From Hyphomonadaceae bacterium UBA7672 (GTDB taxonomy: Bacteria > Pseudomonadota > Alphaproteobacteria > Caulobacterales > Hyphomonadaceae), in assembly GCA_002483135.1 (NCBI GenBank), contig DLHI01000015.1:1-64000 (forward strand): a DNA stretch of 64,000 nt, written 5' to 3'. Made by a program: the position numbers and the translations under genes. The notes below the pieces were generated by a model. The model had not been told where the DNA came from, ran no database searches, and saw only the letters and a list, made by a program, of their open reading frames with translations. Every line of letters starts with the position of its first letter. Within the stretch, counting starts at the first letter, position 1. Below are positions 13,789 to 23,772 of the stretch, in pieces.

Positions 13789-15429
13789 TTTTTCCTCGGG
13801 CGGAATGCACGCCGCGCTAGGGCGATATTCGCTGCCGGCCTTGAGGAAGATATCAGCTCGGCGCTGGTTGGCGCAGTTGCGATCGTCGGCCAGTCCTGGC
13901 AACTCGCCCTTGCCCTCGAACTCCACCACCGACATGCCGTTGGCGCGCAGGAAATCCGCCACCACCCGCGCCCGGGCGCCCGACAGCGCCAGATTGTAGA
14001 CCGACGTGCCGCGCGTGTCGGCAAACGCATGCACCACCAGCGGCTCGCCGGCATGCGGACGGAACGCCGAAACGCTGGCCAGCAGCTCGCCGCGTGCCGC
14101 CTCGGTCAGCTCGGCGCTGCCGGTGCAGAACCACGCGTGCGACGTGAGGCCTGGGATCGCCGCGGGTGAGGGCGGAACAGCTGCAACGGGTGGGGGCGTC
14201 GCTGCAGCGGCTGGCGCGGGAGGGCGCACAGGTGCAGGCGCTGCCGCCGCCGCGGGTGGCTGTGGCGCTGTTTCCAGCACGGCAGTTTCAGTCCCGTTCG
14301 AACTCCCGGCATCGGCAGGCGCGGGCGCGGCTTCAGGCGCCGCCTCCGGTATCGGCCCCTTGGGCGTGAGGTCGATCACATCATCGCCGAACGGATCGAC
14401 CAGCGGCGTGAACGTTTCCGGAGGTCCCGTGTCCGTCGCCGCAAACTGCGTCGACACCATGGGATCGTCGCCCGCGAGTTCCTCGCTGCCGTCCTTGCCG
14501 CGCAGCAGCCACAGCAGGAGCAGCGCCATGATCACCACGCCGAGCACGATGCCGACAATGTCGTCCTGGTCGATGCCGCGTTTGCGGGCGGCCACCACGG
14601 CGCCGCCTCCCGCGCCGCTTCTGCCCGAACCGCCGCCTGTCCCGCCACCATCGCCACCACTAGAGCGCACACGCTCAGACGCAGCCGGCGCCGCTGGCGT
14701 TTCCGCTTTCGGCGGCGGCGGAGGCGTCTCCACCGGCGCAGGCTTGTCCAGCGTGTCGACCGAGGATGCCGCAGCAAGTCCGCCGCCCGTCACCAGCACG
14801 AGCGACGACGTCTTGCCCGCCGGACGCGGGCGCGCATCAGCATCAGCGCGCTCGCTCTCGATCCTTTTGCTTTCTGACCTTGTGCTTTCTGGCCTTGCGC
14901 CTTCCGGCCTTAGCGTTTCTGACCGGTGCGCATCTGTCCTGTGCGCCTCTGTCCTGTGCGCCTCTGTCCTGTGCGCTGGGACAAGCATCAGATCATCGAT
15001 CGGCGCCTGCGGCTTCGCTTCGCTGGGCACGTCGCTGGGCACGAGTTGCAGACCGCCGCGCTTTGGCGCGCCCTCGGCCGCGACCGGCGCCAACGCAGCC
15101 GCGTGCACAGGCGCATCTCGTTTTGCCGCATCCTGTTTTACTGAAGCAGGTTTTACTGAAGCAGGCTTGGTTGGGGTAGGCTTCGCAGCCTGCATCAGCT
15201 TCTGCGGCGCTGGCTTCACCCCCCCGGATTTCTTAGCGAAGGCATCCTGCTTGGGTCGGACGGGATCGAAGGTGGGGCCGCCAGCCGACCGGAAATGGTC
15301 GCCTGCCGTCTTGTCGGCGCCGCGTTTGAAATGATCTGCGGCCGGTCCCATACGGTCGGCTCCCGGCGCGCCGCGCCGGGCGAAGGCGTCTCGCGTTGAG
15401 GAGGTCTCGCCCATCGGCCCCTCGTTCAT
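13768..15429 (-). CDS. Single-pass inner-membrane protein with periplasmic OmpA domain
   Basis: 553 residues. Residues 1 to about 285 are low-complexity and probably cytoplasmic, with Lys/Pro/Ala-rich repeats and a pentapeptide repeat AHRTE that decays into 'SETLRPEGARPESTRSESKR'. A transmembrane helix lies near residues 286-308 ('IVGIVLGVVIMALLLLWLL'). After an Ala/Pro-rich spacer, about residues 430-540 form an OmpA/MotB-type peptidoglycan-binding domain: 'VVHAFADTRGTSVYNLALSG', 'ARVVADFLRANGM', 'GKGELPG', 'NQRRADIFL'. Such a protein could tie the inner membrane to the cell wall; its cytoplasmic partner is unknown. Monocistronic. Confidence 0.75.
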   Translation of the reverse strand: MNEGPMGETSSTRDAFARRGAPGADRMGPAADHFKRGADKTAGDHFRSAGGPTFDPVRPKQDAFAKKSGGVKPAPQKLMQAAKPTPTKPASVKPASVKQDAAKRDAPVHAAALAPVAAEGAPKRGGLQLVPSDVPSEAKPQAPIDDLMLVPAHRTEAHRTEAHRTDAHRSETLRPEGARPESTRSESKRIESERADADARPRPAGKTSSLVLVTGGGLAAASSVDTLDKPAPVETPPPPPKAETPAAPAASERVRSSGGDGGGTGGGSGRSGAGGGAVVAARKRGIDQDDIVGIVLGVVIMALLLLWLLRGKDGSEELAGDDPMVSTQFAATDTGPPETFTPLVDPFGDDVIDLTPKGPIPEAAPEAAPAPADAGSSNGTETAVLETAPQPPAAAAAPAPVRPPAPAAAATPPPVAAVPPSPAAIPGLTSHAWFCTGSAELTEAARGELLASVSAFRPHAGEPLVVHAFADTRGTSVYNLALSGARARVVADFLRANGMSVVEFEGKGELPGLADDRNCANQRRADIFLKAGSEYRPSAACIPPEEKSAAICS

Positions 15430-15602
15430 CGCACCGGGTGTGTCACCGCACCGGGTTTCTCCGGCGCGCGTTTACCATGGTCATACCTGCTGGGGCGTGC
15501 AAGCGGCAAGTAAAACCGGGCTAATCCAGGGGTATGGCCGCGACAGGATGGGGCCCTACCGCTTGCTTTCCAGCACTACCGCGGCGCGCTAAACCCCTCC
15601 CC

Positions 15603-16751
15603 ATGACCGATATCCTGCACGACCCCATCCCCCTCGCCCAGGCGCTCATCCGCGAGCGAACCGTGAACCCCTGCCACGACGGGGCGCAGGATATTCTGGC
15701 GGACACGCTGGAATCCCTCGGGTTCCGCACTAAGCGCTATCCGTTCGAGGGCGTCGACAACCTCTATGCGCGGCTGGGCGGGGCCCAGCCCAACCTCTGT
15801 TTCGCCGGTCATACCGATGTCGTTCCGGTCGGCGATGATGCGGGCTGGTCGGTCGATCCGTTCGGCGCAGAGATTCGTGACGGCGTGCTCTACGGTCGCG
15901 GCTCGTCCGACATGAAGGGCGCCATCGCCGCCTTCGTTTCGGCCACGGCCCGATACCTCGACGATCATGGCCGGCCGGATGGCTCGATCTCGCTGCTGAT
16001 CACGGGCGACGAGGAAGGCCCCGGCCTCCACGGCACGCGCCGCCTCCTGCCCGCCGTCATCGCCGACGGCGAAAAGCTCGACCATTGCATCGTCGGCGAG
16101 CCCACCTCGGAAGACGTCATCGCCGACATCGTGAAGAACGGCCGGCGCGGCTCGCTCAACGCGGTAATCAAGGCAGTCGGCCGTCAGGGCCACGCGGCCT
16201 ACCCCGAGAAGTCGGCAAACCCGATGCCCGTCCTGCTCGATGCGCTGCAGAAGCTGCGCACCATGAAGCTTGATGAGGGTAGTCCCGGCTTCCAGCCATC
16301 CAACCTCGAAATCACCACGATCGACGTCGGTAATACCGCGCACAACGTCATACCCGCGCAGGCGATCGCCAAGTTCAACATCCGGTTCAATCCCAACCAT
16401 ACCGGCGCTGACCTGATGGCGCGCCTGCAGCAGCTGGTCGGATCCGGCCACAATGGCGTGACCCTCTCGCTCGACATGCGCGTCACGGGCGAGGCGTTCT
16501 ACACCAAGCCCGGAAAACTCACCGATCTCATCGTCGGCGCCGTGAAGGCCGAAACCGGCCGCGAGCCCCAGCTGACCACCGGGGGCGGCACGTCCGATGC
16601 GCGCTACATCAAGGACGTCTGCCCCGTTGCTGAACTCGGTGTAAGAAACGAAATGGCGCACAAGGTCGACGAGTGCATCCCGGTCGACGAAATCGAAACG
16701 CTTTGCCGGATATATTACCGCCTTCTGGCCAGCTATTTCGCCGCGGCCTGA
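15603..16751 (+). CDS. dapE: Succinyl-diaminopimelate desuccinylase DapE
   Basis: 382 residues from ATG 15603, which gives the usual family length; an upstream in-frame Met at 15534 adds an unlikely leader. This M20-family zinc hydrolase makes L,L-diaminopimelate and succinate in lysine and peptidoglycan synthesis. The metal and catalytic motifs are present: 'CFAGHTDVVPVGD', 'LYGRGSSDMKGAIAAF', 'LITGDEEGPGLHGTRRLLP', 'IVGEPTSED', 'HAAYPEKSANP', and 'LTTGGGTSDARYIK' with 'NEMAHKVDECI' near the end. The preceding gene is divergent, so dapE has its own promoter region. Confidence 0.96.
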   Translation: MTDILHDPIPLAQALIRERTVNPCHDGAQDILADTLESLGFRTKRYPFEGVDNLYARLGGAQPNLCFAGHTDVVPVGDDAGWSVDPFGAEIRDGVLYGRGSSDMKGAIAAFVSATARYLDDHGRPDGSISLLITGDEEGPGLHGTRRLLPAVIADGEKLDHCIVGEPTSEDVIADIVKNGRRGSLNAVIKAVGRQGHAAYPEKSANPMPVLLDALQKLRTMKLDEGSPGFQPSNLEITTIDVGNTAHNVIPAQAIAKFNIRFNPNHTGADLMARLQQLVGSGHNGVTLSLDMRVTGEAFYTKPGKLTDLIVGAVKAETGREPQLTTGGGTSDARYIKDVCPVAELGVRNEMAHKVDECIPVDEIETLCRIYYRLLASYFAAA

Positions 16752-16915
16752 TCGCGATACAGCCGTAATTCTCCGGTCACATCGCAGCATGGTGAATTAA
16801 TCATCACCGTGCTCCTTCCCGCGGCGCATTGCTTGCTTTGAACGACTGTCGCGCGCGCGGCGGCGGACTATCTGAAAACAGGCCCCTTTCCGGCGGGGCT
16901 GGTCGAGTTGAGTGA

Positions 16916-18793
16916 ATGGCGTCTGGCAAGGCATACGCAGACTGCGCCCTTGCGGCCCTGCGGGCCGCGTGCGCCGCCGTGTGTGTCGCACTCGCCTCAC
17001 CCCCATCACTCGCGCAGGACGTGCAACCGCCCGACCCATCACAGATCAACCCGTCCGCCCCGGATGGATCGTCCGAGCCCGGATCATTCGAGGCCGGCCG
17101 GGTTCCCGTCTACGACCTGCCGCCCGATCTCTCCGATCCGCTGAAGGCGCTGCAGCGCGAGGAGCCGAAACCCGAAACCCTGTTCGAGGCGCGCCGCCAG
17201 GCCGAGCGCGCCGCCCAGCTTGCCGCCACCCTGCTCGAGTCCGAAGGGTATTACCGCGCCGAGGTCGAATCCTTCGCCGAGGGCCAGAACGAATTCAGCC
17301 GCGGCGTGCGTGTCACGCCCGGCCCGCGCTTCACCTACGTCTCGCGCCGGATCGAATATCTCGACGCCCCGCCCGACGAGACCACGCGCGCCGAACTCGA
17401 CTCCCTGCTCGCCCCGCTCGACGCTGGCGCACCGGCGCGCGCGCAACCTGTCATCGAAACCGGGGACGCCATCGTCGCCCGTCTGCGCCAGGCCGGCTAT
17501 CCCGACGCCGGCGCCGAACCGGTCGACGCACTGGCCGACGCAGAGACCAACACGGTCGAGCTTACCTTTCGTGTCCGCCCCGGCCTGCGCGCATCGTTCG
17601 GCGACCTGCGCATCACAGGCCTCGTCCTCACCAACGCGCAGTTCATCGAGAACCTGCGCCCGTGGTCCGATGGCGAGCGGGTGACGCCGCAGAAGCTGGA
17701 CGAGTTCCGCGGCCGCCTTGCCGAGACCGGTCTCTTCAACAGCGCGGCCGTCAGTCTCGACGGCGCCGGCCAACCTGACGCCAACGGTCTCGTCCCGCGC
17801 GACATCGATGTCGCGCTGCGCGAGCGCGAGCGCTTCACGATCTCGGTCGGCGCCTCGGCGTCCACCAGCGAAGGCGTCGGCGTCGACGGCCTGTGGGAGA
17901 TGCGCAACTTCACCGGCTGGGGCGATCGCCTGCGCGTAACCGGACAGGTCGCAACGCTCGAGCGCCGCATCGGCACAAGCTACCGCATGCCTAACATCGG
18001 CAAGTACGGCCGCAATCTTCAGTTGGCCGCCGAGGTCGAGGACTTCGAGACCGACGCCTTCGACCAGACCGGCGCCAACATCAGCGCCACGATCGAGGAA
18101 CAGCTCACGCCGCGCGTGCGCGCCTCGCTCGGCGTCGAGGCGGGCTTCGCCAGCATTCTCGACCAGACCGCACGTATTGCGGGCGCGGGACGGCGCGATG
18201 TCTACATCCTCTCGGGCTCGGGCACGGCGGAGTATGTGGGTGTGCGCGACATCCTCGACCCGCAGAACGGCATCCGCGCGCGCATCGCCATTGAGCCGGG
18301 CTACACGTTTGGCGACACCGAGATCCTGTTCGCCCGCATCAGCGGCGAAGCCTCGATCTACTCCGACCTCGGCACCAAGGACTTCATCGGCGCTCTGCGT
18401 GGCCGTCTTGGCGTCATCGCCGGCCCGAACGGCGCGCCACCCGATCGCCTGTTCTTCGCCGGCGGCGGGGGATCGGTGCGCGGCTACGAATACCAGTCCA
18501 TATCGCCGCGCGATCCGACGGGCGAGCTTGTCGGCGGCCGGTCGCTGGCCGAGATCAGCGGCGAGATCCGCTGGCGCCAGAGCGACACGCTGGGCTTCGT
18601 CGCCTTCCTCGATGCTGGCGCGGCCGGCTCGAACGTCGAACCGCCGCTGGACGAGATGCGCCTCGGGGCGGGCGTCGGCCTGCGCTATTATACGGGCTTC
18701 GGACCTCTGCGCGCGGACATCGCAATTCCGCTGGACAAGCAAGCAGGCGACGCCGACTTCCAGATCTACATTTCCATCGGACAGGCATTCTGA
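16916..18793 (+). CDS. tamA: Outer-membrane assembly factor TamA (BamA/Omp85 family)
   Basis: 625 residues with an N-terminal signal peptide (cleavage near 'SLAQD'). After an acidic Pro-rich linker come POTRA-like repeats (about residues 70-290, including 'YYRAEVES' and 'RFTISVGASAST' at the junction), then a 16-strand-type Omp85 barrel with the lid-loop motif 'GGGGSVRGYEYQSI' and a terminal Phe (SIGQAF), the usual signal for barrel insertion. TamA sits in the outer membrane and works with inner-membrane-anchored TamB to deliver envelope components. The stop overlaps the tamB start (TGATG), so the two are coupled. Confidence 0.93.
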   Translation: MASGKAYADCALAALRAACAAVCVALASPPSLAQDVQPPDPSQINPSAPDGSSEPGSFEAGRVPVYDLPPDLSDPLKALQREEPKPETLFEARRQAERAAQLAATLLESEGYYRAEVESFAEGQNEFSRGVRVTPGPRFTYVSRRIEYLDAPPDETTRAELDSLLAPLDAGAPARAQPVIETGDAIVARLRQAGYPDAGAEPVDALADAETNTVELTFRVRPGLRASFGDLRITGLVLTNAQFIENLRPWSDGERVTPQKLDEFRGRLAETGLFNSAAVSLDGAGQPDANGLVPRDIDVALRERERFTISVGASASTSEGVGVDGLWEMRNFTGWGDRLRVTGQVATLERRIGTSYRMPNIGKYGRNLQLAAEVEDFETDAFDQTGANISATIEEQLTPRVRASLGVEAGFASILDQTARIAGAGRRDVYILSGSGTAEYVGVRDILDPQNGIRARIAIEPGYTFGDTEILFARISGEASIYSDLGTKDFIGALRGRLGVIAGPNGAPPDRLFFAGGGGSVRGYEYQSISPRDPTGELVGGRSLAEISGEIRWRQSDTLGFVAFLDAGAAGSNVEPPLDEMRLGAGVGLRYYTGFGPLRADIAIPLDKQAGDADFQIYISIGQAF

Positions 18794-21700
18794 TGGACAA
18801 CACAGGAACCACAAGGCCAGCGACGAAGCCGGCAAGGAGGAAGACGCCGCTCTGGCTGCTCATCAGCTTCTGGTTGATGGGTCTGGTGCTGCTGCTTCTC
18901 GCCACCGCCGTCGTGCTGCGCTTCTGGATCACCAGCGACGCGGGCCGTTCGTTCATCACCTCGCAGATCGATGGCCGAAAGCTCGGCCCCCTGGGCACAG
19001 TGCGCATCTCGGGACTGAAGGGCGATCCGCTGGACGCTGCAACCTTCGCCGACATCGCGCTGGTCGATGACGAAGGCGTGTGGCTGCGCGCGCGCGATGT
19101 CCGCATCGAGTGGACGCCCACCGCGCTGTTCGTCGGCGAACTGGAAATCCGCAAGATCGGCGTGCGCATCGTCGATGTGTTCCGCACGCCGAAGGTCGCG
19201 GTGCAGGAAAGCGGCGGCCCCGGTCCCGACGTGGGCATCCGCCTGGATGAACTCGCTGTCGAGACCCTGCGCCTCGACCAACCCTTGCTTGGCGTCGAGG
19301 CGCGCTACGCCCTCGGCGGCGCTATCGCCAGCCCGCGCAGCGGCGCAGGCTTTGCCCGCCTTGCCCTGTCGCCGCAGTCCGGCCCGGCCGACACCGCCAA
19401 CATCACCCTCGAATGGACACGCGAAGGCGCGCTCCAGGGCCTTGCCAACATTGCGGGCCCGCAGGATGGCCTGATCGCCAGCCTGCTGCAGGGACCGGAA
19501 GACAAATCCGTCGGCTTCGTTGGCAAGCTCGACGGCACGGTGGAACGCTTCAACAGCGAGGGCACGCTGTCCTTCGGGGGCCTGGCGGCGGCGCACATCA
19601 GCATCGCCCGTCGCGACGACGTCGCCACCCTGGCCGGCGAACTGCGCGGCGAGCACTGGCCGCTCCTCGATCCCCTGTTCGAACGCACCGGCGGCGCAGT
19701 CACGTTCAAGGGCAGCGCCACTGTCGCCAACCTCAACGCGGCCCCCTTCACGCTCGACGTCTCGGCGGCGGCCGGTACAGCAACGCTGGCCGCCACCGCC
19801 GATCTCGAGACGTTCACGCTCAACTCGCCCGTCGCGATCGACGCCAAAGGCCTCGACCTCGCCCGCCTCGCCCCGCCCCTTGCCGGCCTCGCCGACGCGA
19901 AGGGCGAATTGACGCTGGATCTGCCCGCCAACTTCACCTGGACCGGCGATGTCGCCGCGACGCAGCTTGCCTTCCCGTCGGGTTCGGCCGCCGCCGTCTC
20001 CGGCCCGGTCCGCGTGGTCAAGAACGGCAACGCTATCTCCTGGCGCTCCAACGCCTTTGCGCTCCAGGGCGCCCGCATCGATGCGCTGCCAGAGCTTGCT
20101 CCCGGGCGCTACACCGGCGCCACCGCGGGCGAGTTCAACATGCGCACCGGCGCTCTCGAACTCTACGACACTCGCATCGAAGGCGCGGCCGGCTCGGCCA
20201 CAGCGCGCGGGACGCTCTCCAGCCGCACCGGCGCGATGGATCTCAACGGCTCGGCGCGCCTGCTGCGCCTTGAGGATCTCGCGCCGATCTCCGGCGGCGC
20301 CAATGCCCGCTGGAGCCTGCGCCAGTCATCAACCAGCGCGCCGCTCCGCATCGAAGCAGCCGCCGATGGCCGCAACCTCTCTTCCGACATCGAAGGCTTC
20401 AACGCCCTGATCGGCCCGACGCCGCATGTCGAGATCGCAGGCGTGGTTCGCGGCGGGCGGTTCGCGCTCGAAGCCGGCACGCTCGAATCCGCCGGCCTCG
20501 ACGCCAGGATGACCGGACGCATCAGCGACACAGGCCAGATCAGCGCTGCAGCCAGCGGCCGCCTCAGCCGCCCGCTTGAGCTCGGCGGCGCAAGTTTCCG
20601 CCGCGCTACGTTCACCGCCGACATCACAGGAGCCATCGAGACGCCCCGTATCGATGCAGACCTTTCCGACGCAGACATCAGCGTCGCCGGGACCGAGATC
20701 TCGGGCGTTTCAGGTCACGCAACATTCGTCATGGGCGAGGCGCTCACCGGCGACTTTGCGCTTGCAGGCGACGCGCTGGGCCAGCGCCTGGCCGCCACTG
20801 GCGAGATCGCCTCAGGCGAAGGCGACACCCGGATCAAGAATCTCATCGCCGAGCTTGGCCAATTGCGCGCACGCGCGACGCGGCTTTCCTTCGGCGAAGA
20901 TGGCGTCGTGGCCACCTTCACGGCGATCGGTCCCCTCACGGGCCTTGCCGGCATCCAGAGCGGCGCCCTCACGCTCACGGGCGACGTCACAATGGGCGAA
21001 ACGCTTGACGCAAAAATCTCAGGAACCATCGCCGATCTGCGCAGTGGAACAGCGCGCATCGACCTGATCGCCTTCGAAGGCAAGGCCGACAATGACCGCG
21101 TCAACCTCACCGCCAATGTGCGTGGCCGCGTGCCGGCGCCTGGGCAGCTTGCGCTGGACCTCTCGGGCCGCCGCGACGGCGAGGCATGGGCAGGCGAAGC
21201 CACCCTCAATGGCGATGTCGACGGCCTCGCCGTGAAGACGTCGCAGCCCGCCCAATGGCGCATTGCGCCCGATGGCTGGTCGGCGGAGGCCTTGCTGGCT
21301 GCGTTCGGGGGAACACTTGATGCGCAGCTTGCCGCATCCGGGACCACCGCCACCGCGCGCGCCGAGCTGCTCGACGTAAACCTCCGTGCCCTGTCCCGCC
21401 TGGCGCGGATGGCGCCAGTGAACGGTAAGGTCACCGGACAGTTCGCCTTCAGCAATGGCGCGGCTGGCGCAACGGGCGATCTTCACCTCGCCATCAATGA
21501 TGCCAACCCGGTCGGCGTCACCGCAAACCCCGTCAGCCTCGATATCCGCGCGGCCTTGCGCAATGGCGTGCTCACCAGCGAGAGCACGGGCGCCGGCCAG
21601 GGCTTCAGCCTTGAAGCCCGCTCGCGCCTGCCGATGCGCGTGGGCCAGGGCTTCGATGTCGGCGTCGATCCCGACGCGCAACTCGCCTCCGAAGTGGCGC

Positions 21701-23004
21701 TCACAGGCCGCGCCGAACAGGTGTGGGCGCTGATCGGGCCCGAGAACCAATCGATGCGCGGCGAACTGCAGGCGAACATGCAGGCTGGCGGCACGCTCTC
21801 GGCCATCACGCTGACGGGCGGCTTCGAAATGAAGGACGCCGCCTACGAACACGGCGAAACCGGCCTGCTGCTCGACGACATCGACGCAACCGGCGTGTTC
21901 GACCAGCGCTCCGCCCGCATCACCAGGTTCGAAGCGACCGACGGCAATGGCGGCCGCCTCACCGCCCTTGGCGCGCTCGACTGGACGGGCGACACTGCGG
22001 GGCAGATGACGTTCACAGCGCGTGACCTGCGCGCACTCGGCCGCGACGATCGCTTCGCCATAGTCTCGGGCGAGGGCGCGCTGGAACTGGGCGCCGATGC
22101 AATCACCGTGACCGGCGACTTCACCATCGACCAGGCGCGCATCTCGGTCGAGCAGCCGGCGGCGGCGAGCATTCCCACCCTCCCCGGCCTGCGCCGCGTC
22201 AACTTCCAGGGCGAGGTCGAAGAAGCCCCCGAGACGGGCAAGGCGCCATGGCAGCGCCCCGTGCAGCTTGATCTGAAGGTGAGGGCGGACCGGCGCATCG
22301 TCGTGTTCGGTCGCGGCCTCGACACCGAATGGGCCGCCAACCTCCGCATCACCGGCGCCATCGCCGATCCATCGATTGCAGGAACCGCAACCATGGTGCG
22401 CGGCAGTCTCGACCTCGGCGGCCGGCGTTTCAACTTCGACACCGGCACGATCACGCTCGACGGACCCATCCGCCTGGCCCGCATCGACATCGCAGCCGAC
22501 CGTGTTGCCGACGACATCACCGCCAGCGTGCGCGTCTCAGGCACGCCGGTCGATCCCAAGTTCACGCTGGAATCGACCCCCTCCCTGCCACAGGACGAAG
22601 TGCTGGCGCGCGTTCTCTTCGGCCGCTCCGCCGCGCAACTCTCCGGCCTTGAAGCAGCCCAGCTCGCCGCCGGCCTTGCTCAGCTTGCAGGCGGCCAGGC
22701 CGTGTTCGATCCCATCGGGCTGGTCCGCCAGGCCACTGGTCTTGATCGCATTTCCGTCGGCGCGGAAGAAGGCATCGCCACCGTTTCCGCCGGCAAGTAC
22801 ATCGCAGACGATGTCTATCTCCAGGTCGGCACGGGTGGCGTTGGCGGCGTCGCGGCCGAAGTCGAATGGGAGCCGATCGACGGCCTCGCCATCATCTCCT
22901 CGGCCGCCGGCAATGGCGACACCAAGATCTCGGTACGCTGGAAGAAGGACTACGGCGCCCCCGAAGCGCCTGCTGAAAAGCCGGCCGAGACCGAGAAGAA
23001 GTAG
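18793..23004 (+). CDS. tamB: Translocation and assembly module protein TamB
   Basis: 1403 residues; ATG 18793 shares one base with the tamA stop. A single N-terminal membrane helix (about residues 17-40, 'LWLLISFWLMGLVLLLLATA') is followed by a very long, beta-rich periplasmic region of repeating GTL/ATA-type strands, as in AsmA-like bridge proteins. The conserved C-terminal TamB domain (DUF490) shows 'GTATMVRGSLDLGGRRFNF', 'SVRVSGTPVDPKFTLESTP' and 'LARVLFGRSAAQLSGLEAAQ'. TamB spans the periplasm and probably carries lipids or outer-membrane proteins together with TamA. Convergent with truA, with an 18-bp gap. Confidence 0.94.
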   Translation: MDNTGTTRPATKPARRKTPLWLLISFWLMGLVLLLLATAVVLRFWITSDAGRSFITSQIDGRKLGPLGTVRISGLKGDPLDAATFADIALVDDEGVWLRARDVRIEWTPTALFVGELEIRKIGVRIVDVFRTPKVAVQESGGPGPDVGIRLDELAVETLRLDQPLLGVEARYALGGAIASPRSGAGFARLALSPQSGPADTANITLEWTREGALQGLANIAGPQDGLIASLLQGPEDKSVGFVGKLDGTVERFNSEGTLSFGGLAAAHISIARRDDVATLAGELRGEHWPLLDPLFERTGGAVTFKGSATVANLNAAPFTLDVSAAAGTATLAATADLETFTLNSPVAIDAKGLDLARLAPPLAGLADAKGELTLDLPANFTWTGDVAATQLAFPSGSAAAVSGPVRVVKNGNAISWRSNAFALQGARIDALPELAPGRYTGATAGEFNMRTGALELYDTRIEGAAGSATARGTLSSRTGAMDLNGSARLLRLEDLAPISGGANARWSLRQSSTSAPLRIEAAADGRNLSSDIEGFNALIGPTPHVEIAGVVRGGRFALEAGTLESAGLDARMTGRISDTGQISAAASGRLSRPLELGGASFRRATFTADITGAIETPRIDADLSDADISVAGTEISGVSGHATFVMGEALTGDFALAGDALGQRLAATGEIASGEGDTRIKNLIAELGQLRARATRLSFGEDGVVATFTAIGPLTGLAGIQSGALTLTGDVTMGETLDAKISGTIADLRSGTARIDLIAFEGKADNDRVNLTANVRGRVPAPGQLALDLSGRRDGEAWAGEATLNGDVDGLAVKTSQPAQWRIAPDGWSAEALLAAFGGTLDAQLAASGTTATARAELLDVNLRALSRLARMAPVNGKVTGQFAFSNGAAGATGDLHLAINDANPVGVTANPVSLDIRAALRNGVLTSESTGAGQGFSLEARSRLPMRVGQGFDVGVDPDAQLASEVALTGRAEQVWALIGPENQSMRGELQANMQAGGTLSAITLTGGFEMKDAAYEHGETGLLLDDIDATGVFDQRSARITRFEATDGNGGRLTALGALDWTGDTAGQMTFTARDLRALGRDDRFAIVSGEGALELGADAITVTGDFTIDQARISVEQPAAASIPTLPGLRRVNFQGEVEEAPETGKAPWQRPVQLDLKVRADRRIVVFGRGLDTEWAANLRITGAIADPSIAGTATMVRGSLDLGGRRFNFDTGTITLDGPIRLARIDIAADRVADDITASVRVSGTPVDPKFTLESTPSLPQDEVLARVLFGRSAAQLSGLEAAQLAAGLAQLAGGQAVFDPIGLVRQATGLDRISVGAEEGIATVSAGKYIADDVYLQVGTGGVGGVAAEVEWEPIDGLAIISSAAGNGDTKISVRWKKDYGAPEAPAEKPAETEKK

Positions 23005-23022
23005 CAGGGCCGTGTTGCCCGA

Positions 23023-23772
23023 CTAATTCAGCGGCTCGTACGATACGCCGGTCAGATAAAGTCCATCGGCCGGGGCAACCGGACCACACTTCGTCCGATC
23101 CGCCGCCGCCAGTATCTCGCTGATCCATTCCACGCTCTCGCGGCCGCGCCCCACTTCCACCAGCGAGCCCACCATCGAACGCACCTGCCGATGCAGGAAT
23201 GATCGCGCCGATGTCCGTACCGCGACCTCCTCGCCATGCCGCGCAACCGAGATCGACGTCAGCGTCTTCACCGGCGTGTCGGCCTGGCAATTTGCGTCAC
23301 GAAACGTCGTGAAATCGTGACGTCCCACCAGCGCCTGCGCCGCATCATGCATCCGTTCGGCATCCAGCGGCGCGGCAAGCCGCCATGCGCGATTGCGGTC
23401 GAGCGCCAGGTCGGCCCGGCGATTGATGATGCGATAGAGATAGCTGCGCGAGGTTGCATCGAACCGCGCATGGAAATCCGGCGCCGCGTCGAACGCTTCC
23501 AGCACCGCGATGGGATGCGGTCGCAGATGAGCATTGATCGCATCGCGCACCTTGTCGGCGCGGATTGGCTTCACGAGATCAAGATGCGCCACCTGCCCCG
23601 TTGCGTGCACGCCCGCATCCGTTCGCCCCGCTCCGATCACCAGCACCGGCGCCTCGTCCAGCGCGCTCGCCGCCTCCTCCAGCGCATTCTGGATCGACGG
23701 TCCGTTGTCCTGCCGCTGCCAGCCGGAATAGGCCGCGCCGTCATACTCGATGAGAAGGCGATACCGCGGCAT
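23023..23772 (-). CDS. truA: tRNA pseudouridine(38-40) synthase TruA
   Basis: 249 residues. 'YDGAAYSGWQRQ' at the start, the catalytic Asp52 in GAGRTDAGVHA, 'SRSYLYRI', 'ARSFLHRQVRSMVGSLVEVG' and a C-terminal 'APADGLYLTGVSY' are all typical of TruA. It makes pseudouridine at positions 38-40 of the tRNA anticodon stem-loop. The gene is last in a minus-strand operon fmt-GNAT-truA; its ATG directly abuts the stop of the GNAT gene. Confidence 0.97.
   Translation of the reverse strand: MPRYRLLIEYDGAAYSGWQRQDNGPSIQNALEEAASALDEAPVLVIGAGRTDAGVHATGQVAHLDLVKPIRADKVRDAINAHLRPHPIAVLEAFDAAPDFHARFDATSRSYLYRIINRRADLALDRNRAWRLAAPLDAERMHDAAQALVGRHDFTTFRDANCQADTPVKTLTSISVARHGEEVAVRTSARSFLHRQVRSMVGSLVEVGRGRESVEWISEILAAADRTKCGPVAPADGLYLTGVSYEPLN

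Noticed and set aside
17084..18835. A 583-codon open frame antisense to tamA
   Set aside because: No family motifs; tamA on the other strand has POTRA and barrel signatures and couples to tamB.
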